This document shows positions 16,298-23,764 of a stretch of DNA of 41,834 nucleotides, piece after piece. Below the pieces are notes generated by a model that ran no database searches, was not told the DNA's origin, and saw only the letters and a program-made list of their open reading frames with translations. Origin of the DNA: Candidatus Omnitrophota bacterium (GTDB taxonomy: Bacteria; Omnitrophota; Gorgyraeia; Zapsychrales; JANLHA01); assembly GCA_023247795.1 (NCBI GenBank), contig JAHFFT010000013.1:1-41834 (forward strand), read 5' to 3'. Within the stretch, counting starts at the first letter, position 1. Every line of letters starts with the position of its first letter. Position numbers and translations under genes: made by a program.

Positions 16298-17557
16298 ATG
16301 GTTTACAAGCCCCTCTTTGCAAAATCGATCGTCAAAAATCAAGACCTCATTCATACTTGGCTTAAGCAGCAGGAACTTTCCAAAGAACTTCCCCTTTACT
16401 CGTCGGTAGATATCCGTAATTCCGGATTCAAGATGGCTGTGGTCGACACCAATCTCTTTCCTGCTGGATTCAATAATCTTTGCGAGCATGGGATCGCGGA
16501 CTCGGTCGGTTTAATGAAACAGGCCGTGCTCAAACGTGTTCCCAATTGTCAAAACATCCTTATCATTGCCGAAGAGCATACCCGAAACACTTGGTATTTA
16601 GAAAACATCCGAATCCTCGAAGAAATCATCCGTAAGGCCGGGTTTAATGTCAAGATCGCAACTTTTTTAACAATCCAGCCAGGCTTCTGTGAAGATGTCA
16701 ATCACGTGGTCTTAAAAACAGCAACGGGACAAGAAGTCAATATTTACTGTTTTAAAAATATCTTGAATAAATTTCAACAGAACCAAGAAAAATTTGACTT
16801 GATCATTATGAACAACGATCTCACGACCGGCATCCCAGATGTTTTAAAAAATTCCCAAATTCCTATCTACCCATCGCTCATGGCTGGATGGCATTCTCGT
16901 CTGAAATCACATCATTTTGATCATACCAGAGATGTTTTGAAAGAATTGGGGAAACTCATCGACCTTGACCCTTGGCTGCTTTCCTGTCTGCACACGACGA
17001 TTGCCGATGTCGATATCAATCAAGAAGAGGACCGCGTTAAGATCCAGGACCTGGCCGCTGATTTATTAAAAAAAATCGCAAAAAAATATCAAAAACACGC
17101 GATTCAAGAAAAGCCTTATCTGGTTTTGAAATCCGATTCCGGCACCTATGGGATGGGCGTCATGACCCTTGAGGACCCGGCAGAAATTCTTCATTTGAAC
17201 CGCAAAGAAAAAAACAAACTTCATATTGGAAAAGGAGCTCAAGTGATTGATCGTTTTCTTTTGCAAGAAGGTGTCCCGACGATTTACACAGTTAAAAACC
17301 GGGTGAGTGAAGTTTGCATGTATCAAATAGAAAACCATTTGGTGGGCGGGTTCTTCCGTTTTCATGCGGAAAAGACCGACCGGGAAAATCTGAATTCAAA
17401 AGGAATGGGTTTTAAAAAAATCTGCCCTCGCATTGAAAAGTATGCTGATTGTGAAGTGCATCCCGACCTGAATACCTACAACATTTACAAGATATTAGCG
17501 CGGATTGCCGGGATTGCCGCGCATCGTGAAATTGTACAGCTCGAAAGGATCAACTGA
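16298..17557 (+). CDS. gshA: Glutamate-cysteine ligase, Acidithiobacillus ferrooxidans-type
   Basis: 419-aa enzyme of the GshA family first described in Acidithiobacillus ferrooxidans, unrelated in sequence to E. coli GshA. Recognised by VDIRNSGFKMAVVDTNLFPAGFNNL (37-61) and by a C-terminal ATP-binding portion with KSDSGTYGMGV. It condenses L-glutamate and L-cysteine with ATP, the first step of glutathione synthesis. The AAGGA ribosome site eight bases before the ATG supports the start. The stop overlaps the gshB start by one base (TGATG), so both steps are translationally coupled. The family match is from memory of its motifs but strengthened by gshB next door. Confidence 0.88.
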   Translation: MVYKPLFAKSIVKNQDLIHTWLKQQELSKELPLYSSVDIRNSGFKMAVVDTNLFPAGFNNLCEHGIADSVGLMKQAVLKRVPNCQNILIIAEEHTRNTWYLENIRILEEIIRKAGFNVKIATFLTIQPGFCEDVNHVVLKTATGQEVNIYCFKNILNKFQQNQEKFDLIIMNNDLTTGIPDVLKNSQIPIYPSLMAGWHSRLKSHHFDHTRDVLKELGKLIDLDPWLLSCLHTTIADVDINQEEDRVKIQDLAADLLKKIAKKYQKHAIQEKPYLVLKSDSGTYGMGVMTLEDPAEILHLNRKEKNKLHIGKGAQVIDRFLLQEGVPTIYTVKNRVSEVCMYQIENHLVGGFFRFHAEKTDRENLNSKGMGFKKICPRIEKYADCEVHPDLNTYNIYKILARIAGIAAHREIVQLERIN

Positions 17558-18522
17558 TGAAATTTTTATTTTTGATGGATCCTCTGGAAACAATCAAAAT
17601 GGAAAAGGACACCTCTTTCGTTCTCATGCTTGGGGCGCACAAAAAAAAGCATCAAATCTTTTTCCTTCCAGAAGGCAGCATCCACAGTGTTAACAATCGT
17701 TTCCAATTTTCGGTAACGTCGGTCAAACCACAGCTCAACAAAAAAGCTCCTTTCCTAATAGGCGAACACCGCGTTTTAAACGACCGCGACGTAGACGCTA
17801 TTTTCATACGGACCGACCCTCCTTTTGCTGAGGAATATTTGCTGCATACCTGGCTTTTAGACCGCCTGCCTTCCCACATTTTTTTGATCAACCGTCCATC
17901 CGGTATAAGAACCGTCAACGAAAAAATCTGGGGAAGTCAGTTCCAAAATTTTATCCCCAAAACTTGTATCAGTCGCAGTAAAGAAATCCTTTTGAATTTT
18001 ATCAGCAATCAAAAGGATGTCATTGCCAAACCGGTCAATAGTTTTGGTGGTCAATCGGTCTTTAGGGTTCGACAAGGAGATACGAATACAAATGTCATCC
18101 TTGAGACACTGACACAGTCATACAACAAAACAATCATTTTACAAGAGTACCTTGCGGACTCCAACAAGGGCGACAAACGGATCTTGCTGCTCAACGGCGA
18201 ACCTTTAGGAGCCCTCTTACGTGTTCATGGCAAAGACGATCATCGGAACAATCTCTTTGCTGGTGGAAAAGCAAAAAAGACAAATATCACAAAAAAGGAA
18301 CTGTTGATCATTGCGCATTTGAAACCCTTGTTGCGAGAGCTTGGTCTTTTTTTTGTCGGCCTTGATTTTATCGGTGATCAATTGATCGAAGTCAATGTCA
18401 CATCTCCCACAGGAATGCAAGAGATGAACCGATTGAATCATCTGCATTTGGAAGATCGGGTTATTGATTTTGTGGAAAAATGTGTTGAAGATTCAAAGGC
18501 CAAAGTTAAAATACAACATTGA
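17557..18522 (+). CDS. gshB: Glutathione synthetase
   Basis: 321-aa ATP-grasp ligase joining gamma-glutamylcysteine and glycine. Typical GshB features: FLMDPLETIKMEKDTSF at the N-terminus, IRTDPPF (84-90), INRPSGIRTVNEK (111-123), KPVNSFGGQSVF (158-169) and the C-terminal EVNVTSPTGMQEMNRL binding loop. Length matches the E. coli enzyme (316 aa). With gshA it gives the cell a complete glutathione pathway. The stop lies 10 bp before the glutaredoxin start. Confidence 0.95.
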   Translation: MKFLFLMDPLETIKMEKDTSFVLMLGAHKKKHQIFFLPEGSIHSVNNRFQFSVTSVKPQLNKKAPFLIGEHRVLNDRDVDAIFIRTDPPFAEEYLLHTWLLDRLPSHIFLINRPSGIRTVNEKIWGSQFQNFIPKTCISRSKEILLNFISNQKDVIAKPVNSFGGQSVFRVRQGDTNTNVILETLTQSYNKTIILQEYLADSNKGDKRILLLNGEPLGALLRVHGKDDHRNNLFAGGKAKKTNITKKELLIIAHLKPLLRELGLFFVGLDFIGDQLIEVNVTSPTGMQEMNRLNHLHLEDRVIDFVEKCVEDSKAKVKIQH

Positions 18523-18532
18523 GGAGAATTTT

Positions 18533-18781
18533 ATGTCGCAGCTGACACTTTTTTATATGCCCACCTGTCCCTATTGCCGAAAGGTCATGCATTTCATGGA
18601 GCAACATCATATTGAACTGCCGTTAAAAAATACGTTAGAAAACACTCAAAATCGTTTGGAACTGCAAAAGGTCGGTGGGAAAACGCAAGTCCCCTGTCTT
18701 GTCATTGACGGCCGAGCGCTCTATGAATCCGATGACATCATTGAATGGCTTAAAAAAAATCTTGCGACTTCAACGAATTGA
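18533..18781 (+). CDS. Dithiol glutaredoxin (CPYC)
   Basis: 82-aa thioredoxin-fold protein with the CPYC active site at residues 12-15 (MPTCPYC), the cis-proline loop TQVPCLVIDG and a C-terminal helix ending ESDDIIEWLKK. It should reduce protein and small-molecule disulfides using glutathione made by the two preceding genes. A GAGGAG ribosome site eight bases upstream fixes the ATG at 18533, although the frame is open earlier inside gshB. The IIEWL end also resembles the N-terminal domain of glutathione transferases. Confidence 0.88.
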   Translation: MSQLTLFYMPTCPYCRKVMHFMEQHHIELPLKNTLENTQNRLELQKVGGKTQVPCLVIDGRALYESDDIIEWLKKNLATSTN

Positions 18782-18789
18782 AAGGCCCT

Positions 18790-19050
18790 ATGACCACTGA
18801 CGACGTCAAAAAAATCATCGAAAATAGCATCATTCATTCGACGGCGCATATCCTCGACCCGATGCATGATGGCCAGCATTTGCAGGCCCTTGTCATCAGC
18901 GATTCTTTCAAAGGCTTACCGCTCGTCAAACAGCACCAAATGGTGATGAAGCCTTTGAAGGAAGCCTTGAAAGAAAGTGTCCATGCCCTTGGATTAAAAA
19001 CATTTACTGAGGAACAATGGGGCGTTAGTAAATCGCAATTTGGGTTCTAA
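18790..19050 (+). CDS. BolA-family protein (second copy, IbaG-like)
   Basis: 86-aa BolA-fold protein with HILDPMHDGQHLQALVISDSFKGLPLVKQHQMVMKPLKEAL and HALGLKTFTEEQW, closer to the short IbaG/YrbA branch than to BolA proper. It lies between a dithiol glutaredoxin and the CGFS glutaredoxin GrxD, the classical partner of BolA proteins in holding a bridged 2Fe-2S cluster, so a role in Fe-S trafficking is likely. A TTG at 18778 overlapping the glutaredoxin stop is an alternative start; the ATG at 18790 has AAAGG just upstream. Confidence 0.85.
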   Translation: MTTDDVKKIIENSIIHSTAHILDPMHDGQHLQALVISDSFKGLPLVKQHQMVMKPLKEALKESVHALGLKTFTEEQWGVSKSQFGF

Positions 19051-19091
19051 AAATCATTTAACAATCGTCAATCATCAGAGGAGAAATGAAT

Positions 19092-19397
19092 ATGGCAACT
19101 GCTAAAGATCGCATTGAACAAGATGTCAAAGGTAACAAGGTCATGTTGTACATGAAAGGAACTCCAGAAGCCCCACAATGCGGTTTTTCTGCTCAAGCCG
19201 TCAGCATTTTGAAATCGTACAATGTGCCCTTTAAAGCGTTCAACGTGTTGTCTGATGAAGAAATCCGCTCCGCGATTAAAGAATACGCGGATTGGCCGAC
19301 GATCCCGCAACTTTATATCAAAGGTGAATTTGTTGGTGGATGCGACATCATGACCGAACTGCACCAAAGCGGCGAATTAAAAAAACTTATTGGATAA
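19092..19397 (+). CDS. grxD: Monothiol CGFS glutaredoxin
   Basis: 101-aa glutaredoxin of the Grx4/GrxD class: KVMLYMKGTPEAPQCGFSAQAV with the single-cysteine CGFS site, then DWPTIPQLYIKGEFVGGCDIMTEL. It binds a glutathione-ligated 2Fe-2S cluster and transfers it to apo-proteins, often together with a BolA. GAGGAG at 19078-19083 is eight bases from the ATG at 19092 but only two from an ATG at 19086, so the later start is chosen. Last gene of the glutathione/glutaredoxin operon; a small inverted repeat (GGTCAA/TTGACC) about 20 bases after the stop may help end transcription. Confidence 0.93.
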   Translation: MATAKDRIEQDVKGNKVMLYMKGTPEAPQCGFSAQAVSILKSYNVPFKAFNVLSDEEIRSAIKEYADWPTIPQLYIKGEFVGGCDIMTELHQSGELKKLIG

Positions 19398-19638
19398 CTC
19401 CGCGTTTAAAGGCTCCTCGGGTCAATTTGACCTCCCTCGAAAAGTCCAATGTATGCTAATCGTGTAGGCTAGGAAAAGGGCATGCCGACACGGGTTGTAA
19501 TGCCCGCTCTACAAAATTAAGACGACAAATCACCCTTCCTTCATAAAAAACTCTTGCGTGATGAGCAAAAATTGTGCTAGTATGTCAAATCTCAAAAACG
19601 CGTTATTAACCTATTCTCACGTCAACAGTTACAAAGTT
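19398..19638. other. Intergenic region between grxD and ilvB
   Basis: 241 bp with no supportable gene. It holds a short inverted repeat GGTCAA/TTGACC near 19420, a hairpin with arms GGGCAT (19478-19483) and ATGCCC (19500-19505), and the predicted ilvB promoter. The hairpin lies upstream of the predicted start site, so a leader attenuator of ilvB is not supported. Confidence 0.5.
19554..19583 (+). promoter_or_regulatory. Probable ilvBN promoter
   Basis: TTGCGT (19554-19559), 18 bp, then TAGTAT (19578-19583) preceded by TGC, which makes an extended -10. Transcription from about 19590 would leave roughly 50 bases before the ATG 19639. It also shows that the longer open frame starting at 19558 is not the real start. 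Confidence 0.5.
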
Positions 19639-21369
19639 ATGACTTCTAAAAAATCCCTAAAAGCAATGAATGGCGCCGAAGCACTGATCCGCTGTCTCGA
19701 AAACTTCGGTGTTGAGTACATCTTTGGCCTTTCTGGTGGTGCCGCAATCCCCATCTTTGACGCTTTGGTAGGCTCTAAAATCAAATTGATCTTGGTGCGC
19801 CACGAACAAGGTGCTACCCACATGGCAGACGGCTATGCGCGTGTAACTGGCAAACCAGGCGTTGTTTTAGTGACAAGCGGGCCAGGCGCCACCAATACCG
19901 TCACCGGAATCCTCACGGCTTTAATGGACTCGGTACCGATAATTGTGCTGACAGGTCAGACCATTACGCCCATGTTAGGCAAGGACGCTTTTCAAGAAGC
20001 CGATATTTCCGGCATCACCATGCCGATTGTGAAACACAGCTATCTGGTAAAAATTACCAATGATATCCCTCGGGTTACCAAAGAGGCGTTTCATATCTGT
20101 AATACTGGCCGGCCTGGACCGGTTTTGATTGATTTACCAAAAAACATCACCTCGGCCCCCTTCACCGGAGAAACCTTAGACCCTGCGATGGATCTGCCAG
20201 GCTATCATGTTCCTGGCAAAGGCAACTTAGCTGACATCAAAAAAATTGCGAAATTATTCAAAACCGCGAAAAAACCGCTGTTGCTCGTCGGGCACGGCGC
20301 TGTTCTCTCACGAGACGCGGACAAAGCTGTTCGCATTCTTGCGGAAAAATTACACTGTCCGGTTACCAATACCCTGCTCGGTAAAGGTGCGTTTCCAGAG
20401 ACCCATCCCCTTTCCTTAGGGATGCTGGGAATGCATGGCACTGCTTATGCCAATAAAGCAATCATCAATTGCGATTTGATTTGCTCAATCGGCTCCCGCT
20501 GGGACGATCGGATCAATGGGAACAATGACGAATTTTGCATTGGTGCCAAAAAAATTCATATCGACGTTGATCCGGCGGAGATGGGAAAAATCGTGAAGCC
20601 GGACGCTAGCTGCATCGGCGATGCCCGCTTGATCGTCGAGGAATTGATCAAACACGTGGGCCCGTGTGATACCACGGAATGGATCAAAGAACTGGACTTT
20701 TATAAAAAAGAATTCCCTTTGAAATATGAAAACACTAAGGGATTGACCGCACAGCACGTCATTCGCGAATTGTTCAACGTGACCAAAGGCAAGGCGATCG
20801 TAACGACCGACGTGGGGCAACACCAAATGTGGGCTGCCCAATTTTACTTAAGCGATTTTGCCAAAGGCTGGTTGAGTTCCGGTGGGGCCGGGACCATGGG
20901 TTATGGCTTTCCCGCGGCGATCGGCGCTCAGTTTGGCTGCCCAAAAGATCTGGTCGTGGCCATCGTTGGTGACGGTGGTTTTCAAATGACCCTCTATGAA
21001 CTTTCAACCGTGTTTGTGAACAAACTGCCTGTTAAGGTGGTCATCATTGACAACAAATATTTAGGGATGGTGCGCCAATGGCAGGAACTATTTTTTGATA
21101 ACCGTCTCTCCGGAGTGGACCTGGAAGGAAATCCAGATTTTGTAAAGCTCGCGGAAAGCTACCATATCAAAGGTTTTCATATCGATAAAGCGGAAAATAC
21201 CGCCAAGGTTTTAGAAGAAGCTATGAATTACAAAGGTCCGGCGGTGATTCACGCGGAAGTGATCAAGGAAGACAACGTGTTCCCCATGATCCCGGCTGGA
21301 AAATCGGCGTATCATATGATCATCGAACCACCAAAAGTCAAATTGGAAAAACCAACAGGAAGTACCTAA
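19639..21369 (+). CDS. ilvB: Acetolactate synthase large (catalytic) subunit
   Basis: 576-aa thiamine-diphosphate enzyme that condenses pyruvate with pyruvate or 2-oxobutyrate in branched-chain amino acid synthesis. Catalytic Glu56 is in [16 protein letters not shown], the central FAD domain follows, and the ThDP motif runs from GDGGFQMT to [13 protein letters not shown]. Length fits the family (570-600). The ATG at 19639 gives the typical start; the in-frame extension upstream contains the promoter. The stop overlaps the ilvN start (TAATG). The presence of the regulatory subunit next door shows it is the biosynthetic, not the catabolic, form. Confidence 0.95.
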   Translation: MTSKKSLKAMNGAEALIRCLENFGVEYIFGLSGGAAIPIFDALVGSKIKLILVRHEQGATHMADGYARVTGKPGVVLVTSGPGATNTVTGILTALMDSVPIIVLTGQTITPMLGKDAFQEADISGITMPIVKHSYLVKITNDIPRVTKEAFHICNTGRPGPVLIDLPKNITSAPFTGETLDPAMDLPGYHVPGKGNLADIKKIAKLFKTAKKPLLLVGHGAVLSRDADKAVRILAEKLHCPVTNTLLGKGAFPETHPLSLGMLGMHGTAYANKAIINCDLICSIGSRWDDRINGNNDEFCIGAKKIHIDVDPAEMGKIVKPDASCIGDARLIVEELIKHVGPCDTTEWIKELDFYKKEFPLKYENTKGLTAQHVIRELFNVTKGKAIVTTDVGQHQMWAAQFYLSDFAKGWLSSGGAGTMGYGFPAAIGAQFGCPKDLVVAIVGDGGFQMTLYELSTVFVNKLPVKVVIIDNKYLGMVRQWQELFFDNRLSGVDLEGNPDFVKLAESYHIKGFHIDKAENTAKVLEEAMNYKGPAVIHAEVIKEDNVFPMIPAGKSAYHMIIEPPKVKLEKPTGST

Positions 21370-21875
21370 TGACGGCTGAAACTAAAAAAAATATTCATAC
21401 GGTGAGTTTGCTAGTCGCCAATAAACCAGGTGTGCTCGTGCGGATCGCCTTGGTTTTTGCTCGACGCGGTTATAATATCGATTCTCTGGTGGTCTCTCCT
21501 GCTTTCAATCCCAGGTATTCGCGTATGACCGTCACGGCCCAGGGCGATCCAGAAACTTTAGAACAAATCATCAAGTCAACGAATAAATTGATCGACGTGA
21601 TCCATGTCTTTGAACACACCCAGATCGATGCTGTTCATCGTGAATTGGCCCTGATTAAGGTGAAATACACCGCAGGAACTAAGTCAACAATTGAAAAAAT
21701 CGTGAAGCGTTTTCGCGCGCATATCATCGATGATCATGAAAGTATGTTTGTCATCGAACAGACCGGTATCACTGAAAAATTGGATGAACTTGAAGTGTTA
21801 CTTAAGAAGTACCATGTGATTGAAATGGTGAGAACTGGTAAGGTCGTGATGGCTAAAGGGCACGAGGAAACTTAA
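21369..21875 (+). CDS. ilvN: Acetolactate synthase small (regulatory) subunit
   Basis: 168-aa subunit with the N-terminal ACT domain (HTVSLLVANKPGVLVRIALVFARRGYNIDSLVVSP, about 10-45) that senses valine, and a C-terminal domain (about 85-165) that activates the catalytic subunit. Usual length for IlvH/IlvN. It overlaps the ilvB stop by one base, so stoichiometry is set by coupled translation. The next gene is convergent with only two bases between the stop codons, leaving no room for a separate terminator. Confidence 0.95.
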   Translation: MTAETKKNIHTVSLLVANKPGVLVRIALVFARRGYNIDSLVVSPAFNPRYSRMTVTAQGDPETLEQIIKSTNKLIDVIHVFEHTQIDAVHRELALIKVKYTAGTKSTIEKIVKRFRAHIIDDHESMFVIEQTGITEKLDELEVLLKKYHVIEMVRTGKVVMAKGHEET

Positions 21876-21877
21876 AG

Positions 21878-22294
21878 TCAATCTTTATCAATAATTCCGC
21901 AGGCAGTGATCTTCGGCATTTCTTTCGGTGGGAAAATCACTTCCGCGATTTCAATGGTTTGTTCCGTATGTTCAATCGATGTGATCAAACAACGGTTAGC
22001 ATCGATTTGATCGTCATGAATTCCTAAATACTGCGCCAGTGCTGAGCGCAAAGCATCCCATTCCAAATAAAGAACGTACTGCCCCTCTTCATCTTTCAAA
22101 TCAAGGTCCGTAAGGGCTTGCGTGAATGGCAACTGGATGATTTCCTGCAATTCTCGTCCCACACAATATTTTTTATATCCCGTTTCCGCGGTAATTTCGC
22201 GGCCGCAGGTGATCTTCGCAAAATCAAAAGCGATGAACCGCTCGTCATGCGAGATGGTGATGGCAATACTGGAAGAGCTATCGGAACACGGCAT
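21878..22294 (-). CDS. Conserved-looking unknown protein with IscU/NifU-N-like motif
   Basis: 138-aa soluble protein I do not recognise with certainty. The stretch DFAKITCGREITAETGYKKYCVGRELQEII (24-53) has the spacing of the first-cysteine motif of IscU/NifU-N scaffold proteins (xCGxxI...GxxLxEI), with Cys30 as equivalent. The other IscU ligand motif (HCS) is missing; remaining cysteines are Cys3, Cys44, Cys102 and Cys132. The middle (EEGQYVLYLEWDALRSALAQYLG) is amphipathic. An AGGGGA ribosome site precedes the ATG, so the gene is real. It has its own promoter, and a perfect 23-bp palindrome ends just before the ribosome site. A role in Fe-S or metal handling is only a suggestion. Confidence 0.6.
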   Translation of the reverse strand: MPCSDSSSSIAITISHDERFIAFDFAKITCGREITAETGYKKYCVGRELQEIIQLPFTQALTDLDLKDEEGQYVLYLEWDALRSALAQYLGIHDDQIDANRCLITSIEHTEQTIEIAEVIFPPKEMPKITACGIIDKD

Positions 22295-22307
22295 TTTTAT
22301 TTCCCCT

Positions 22308-22330
22308 TTTCTGACCTCGCAGGTCAGAAA
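22308..22330. promoter_or_regulatory. Perfect palindrome in the leader of the unknown gene
   Basis: Arms TTTCTGACCT (22308-22317) and AGGTCAGAAA (22321-22330) with a 3-base centre. In the minus-strand transcript it would fold just before the AGGGGA ribosome site. Core TTCTGACC-N5-GGTCAGAA is identical in arms and spacing to the hairpin at the dus stop codon. Operator, leader hairpin and dispersed repeat are all possible. Confidence 0.65.
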
Positions 22331-22344
22331 TGTTAACAGGTTAA

Positions 22345-22373
22345 ATTCTAATCGAAAAGCTTATGGTTTGCAA
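22345..22373 (-). promoter_or_regulatory. Promoter of the unknown gene at 21878
   Basis: Minus strand TTGCAA (22373-22368), 17 bp, TAGAAT (22350-22345). Start near 22338 places the palindrome 22308-22330 within the first 30 transcribed bases. Confidence 0.6.
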
Positions 22374-22386
22374 GCAGGTAAAAATT

Positions 22387-22413
22387 AAGCCCTCTTAGAG
22401 GATAAGAGGGCTT
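22387..22413 (-). terminator. Intrinsic terminator after nrdB
   Basis: Arms AAGCCCTCTTA (22387-22397) and TAAGAGGGCTT (22403-22413) form an 11-bp stem with a 5-base loop. On the minus strand it is followed by AATTTTTA and lies 33 bases after the nrdB stop. Confidence 0.85.
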
Positions 22414-22446
22414 TACGGTGGGCGGGACTTTCTTAAAAATTTCAGT

Positions 22447-23493
22447 TTACCATTCCAAGGCGCCGCCGGTCTGATATTCAGTGACCCGCGTCTCAAAAAA
22501 ATTTTTTTCCTTTTTTAGATCAATGACTTCACTCATCCAGGGAAACGGATTCCCAGCGCCATACTGCACCGGAAGTCGTAACCGCGAGAAACGGCGATCA
22601 GCAATGTATTGGATGTATTCTTTAAGCAAATCTTGATTCAACCCTAAAATTCCATTGGGCAGACATTCATTGATATAATTCACTTCCAGATTGACACCAT
22701 TTTTAATAAATTCCACAATCTGATTTTTAAACACCTCTGTCCATACCTGGGGATGTTCATCGATGATCGTGTTGATCAAATCAATTCCAAAATTCATATG
22801 GACACTTTCATCCCTGAGGATGTATTGGATCTGTTCGCAAGACCCTGGAATACGGTTCTGCCGGCCAAAACTCAAAATCGTTACAAAACCCGCGTAGAAA
22901 AAAATCCCTTCGGTGATCACGTAAAGACCAATGAGATTTTTTAATAAATTCTGGATCCCGACATCGGTTTTGGTGTCCCATTGCGTGTCAAGGATATTGC
23001 CGGTGCAACTCATTGCGTGTTCGTCTTTATCATAGATCGTGCGGATTTCCCGGTACATATTAAAAATTTCACCTTCATCCAAAGAAAGGGATTGCACGAT
23101 ATATTGGAATGCATGGATGTGAATGGCTTCTTCAAAGGCCTGTCTTAAAAGATACTGCCGGCATTCTGGATTATCAACGCATCGATAGACCGCTAAAACC
23201 AGATTATTCCCAACCAAGGACTCTGCCGTCGAAAAAAATCCAAAAACGCGTTTAACCGCGTGCCGTTCTTCCTCGGTAAAGGCTTTGGGGTCGCGCCACT
23301 GCTCAATGTCACGCTGCATGGAGACCTCGGTCGGCATCCAGTGGTTGGCACAGCCGTCGAGATAGTAATTCCACGCCCAGCGATACTTGATAGGAACCAG
23401 TTGATTGCAATCAACCGTGCGGTCATTATTAAAAATGCGCTTGCGGTCAATTGTGACTCGTTCATTGGTCATGCGTGTTGTCGAACAATCCAT
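22447..23493 (-). CDS. nrdB: Class Ic ribonucleotide reductase R2 subunit (Mn/Fe type)
   Basis: 348-aa radical-generating subunit. Predicted metal ligands are Glu91 (STAESLVGNN), Glu122 and His125 (EEAIH), Glu195 (TEGIFF), Glu229 and His232 (RDESVH). The residue four after His125, where canonical R2 has the radical tyrosine, is Phe129, and the first ligand is Glu instead of Asp. From memory of Chlamydia trachomatis R2 (Glu89, Glu120, His123, Phe127, Glu193, Glu227, His230) every position is shifted by exactly two. This marks subclass Ic, which uses a Mn(IV)/Fe(III) cofactor in place of a tyrosyl radical. The C-terminal tail EYQTGGALEW keeps the Tyr340 needed for radical transfer. A GAGGAG ribosome site supports the start. 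Confidence 0.93.
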   Translation of the reverse strand: MDCSTTRMTNERVTIDRKRIFNNDRTVDCNQLVPIKYRWAWNYYLDGCANHWMPTEVSMQRDIEQWRDPKAFTEEERHAVKRVFGFFSTAESLVGNNLVLAVYRCVDNPECRQYLLRQAFEEAIHIHAFQYIVQSLSLDEGEIFNMYREIRTIYDKDEHAMSCTGNILDTQWDTKTDVGIQNLLKNLIGLYVITEGIFFYAGFVTILSFGRQNRIPGSCEQIQYILRDESVHMNFGIDLINTIIDEHPQVWTEVFKNQIVEFIKNGVNLEVNYINECLPNGILGLNQDLLKEYIQYIADRRFSRLRLPVQYGAGNPFPWMSEVIDLKKEKNFFETRVTEYQTGGALEW

Positions 23494-23536
23494 ATTCCAC
23501 TCCTCTACTTAAAAATTTCTACTCAGACAAATCAAG

Positions 23537-23728
23537 TCATTTTGAATTTAGCTTGTAACCGCCGTCTGGTGAAAAATGGCCAGTTTTTGGAGTTATATTA
23601 AAAGGGATGGGGCCATCAGTTGTCAATCTGCCTTCTTGATGAGCAATCATATTTTCAGATTTTTGAATAATTGGATTCGACGTTCCATAACCAACTGTTA
23701 AAGTAGGAATTTCTAATTTATTAATCAT
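23537..23728 (-). CDS. Small unknown protein encoded between nrdA and nrdB
   Basis: 63-aa ORF with an excellent ribosome site (AAAGGAG, eight bases before the ATG), 36 bp after nrdA and 43 bp before nrdB on the same strand. It is polar, without signal peptide, membrane helix or cysteine, and contains short Gly/Pro/Thr-rich segments such as VGYGTSNP, TTDGPIPFN and PKTGHFSPDGGYK. I know no family for it. Position and translation signals argue for a real gene co-expressed with ribonucleotide reductase, perhaps an accessory or regulatory peptide, but function cannot be inferred from sequence. Confidence 0.65.
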   Translation of the reverse strand: MINKLEIPTLTVGYGTSNPIIQKSENMIAHQEGRLTTDGPIPFNITPKTGHFSPDGGYKLNSK

Positions 23729-23764
23729 TGTAATTACTCCTTTTTTTAATAATTATTAAATTTA

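Noticed and set aside
19404-19440. AAAGGCTCCTCG text after grxD echoing the repeat at 14596-14606
   Set aside because: Only about 11 bases agree and the palindromic arms are missing, so it cannot be called a second copy.
19478-19505. Riboswitch or attenuator controlling ilvBN
   Set aside because: The hairpin lies upstream of the predicted transcription start and no leader peptide rich in Leu, Ile or Val is seen.
19558-19638. In-frame N-terminal extension of ilvB
   Set aside because: It contains the predicted -10 element, has no ribosome site, and exceeds the family N-terminus.
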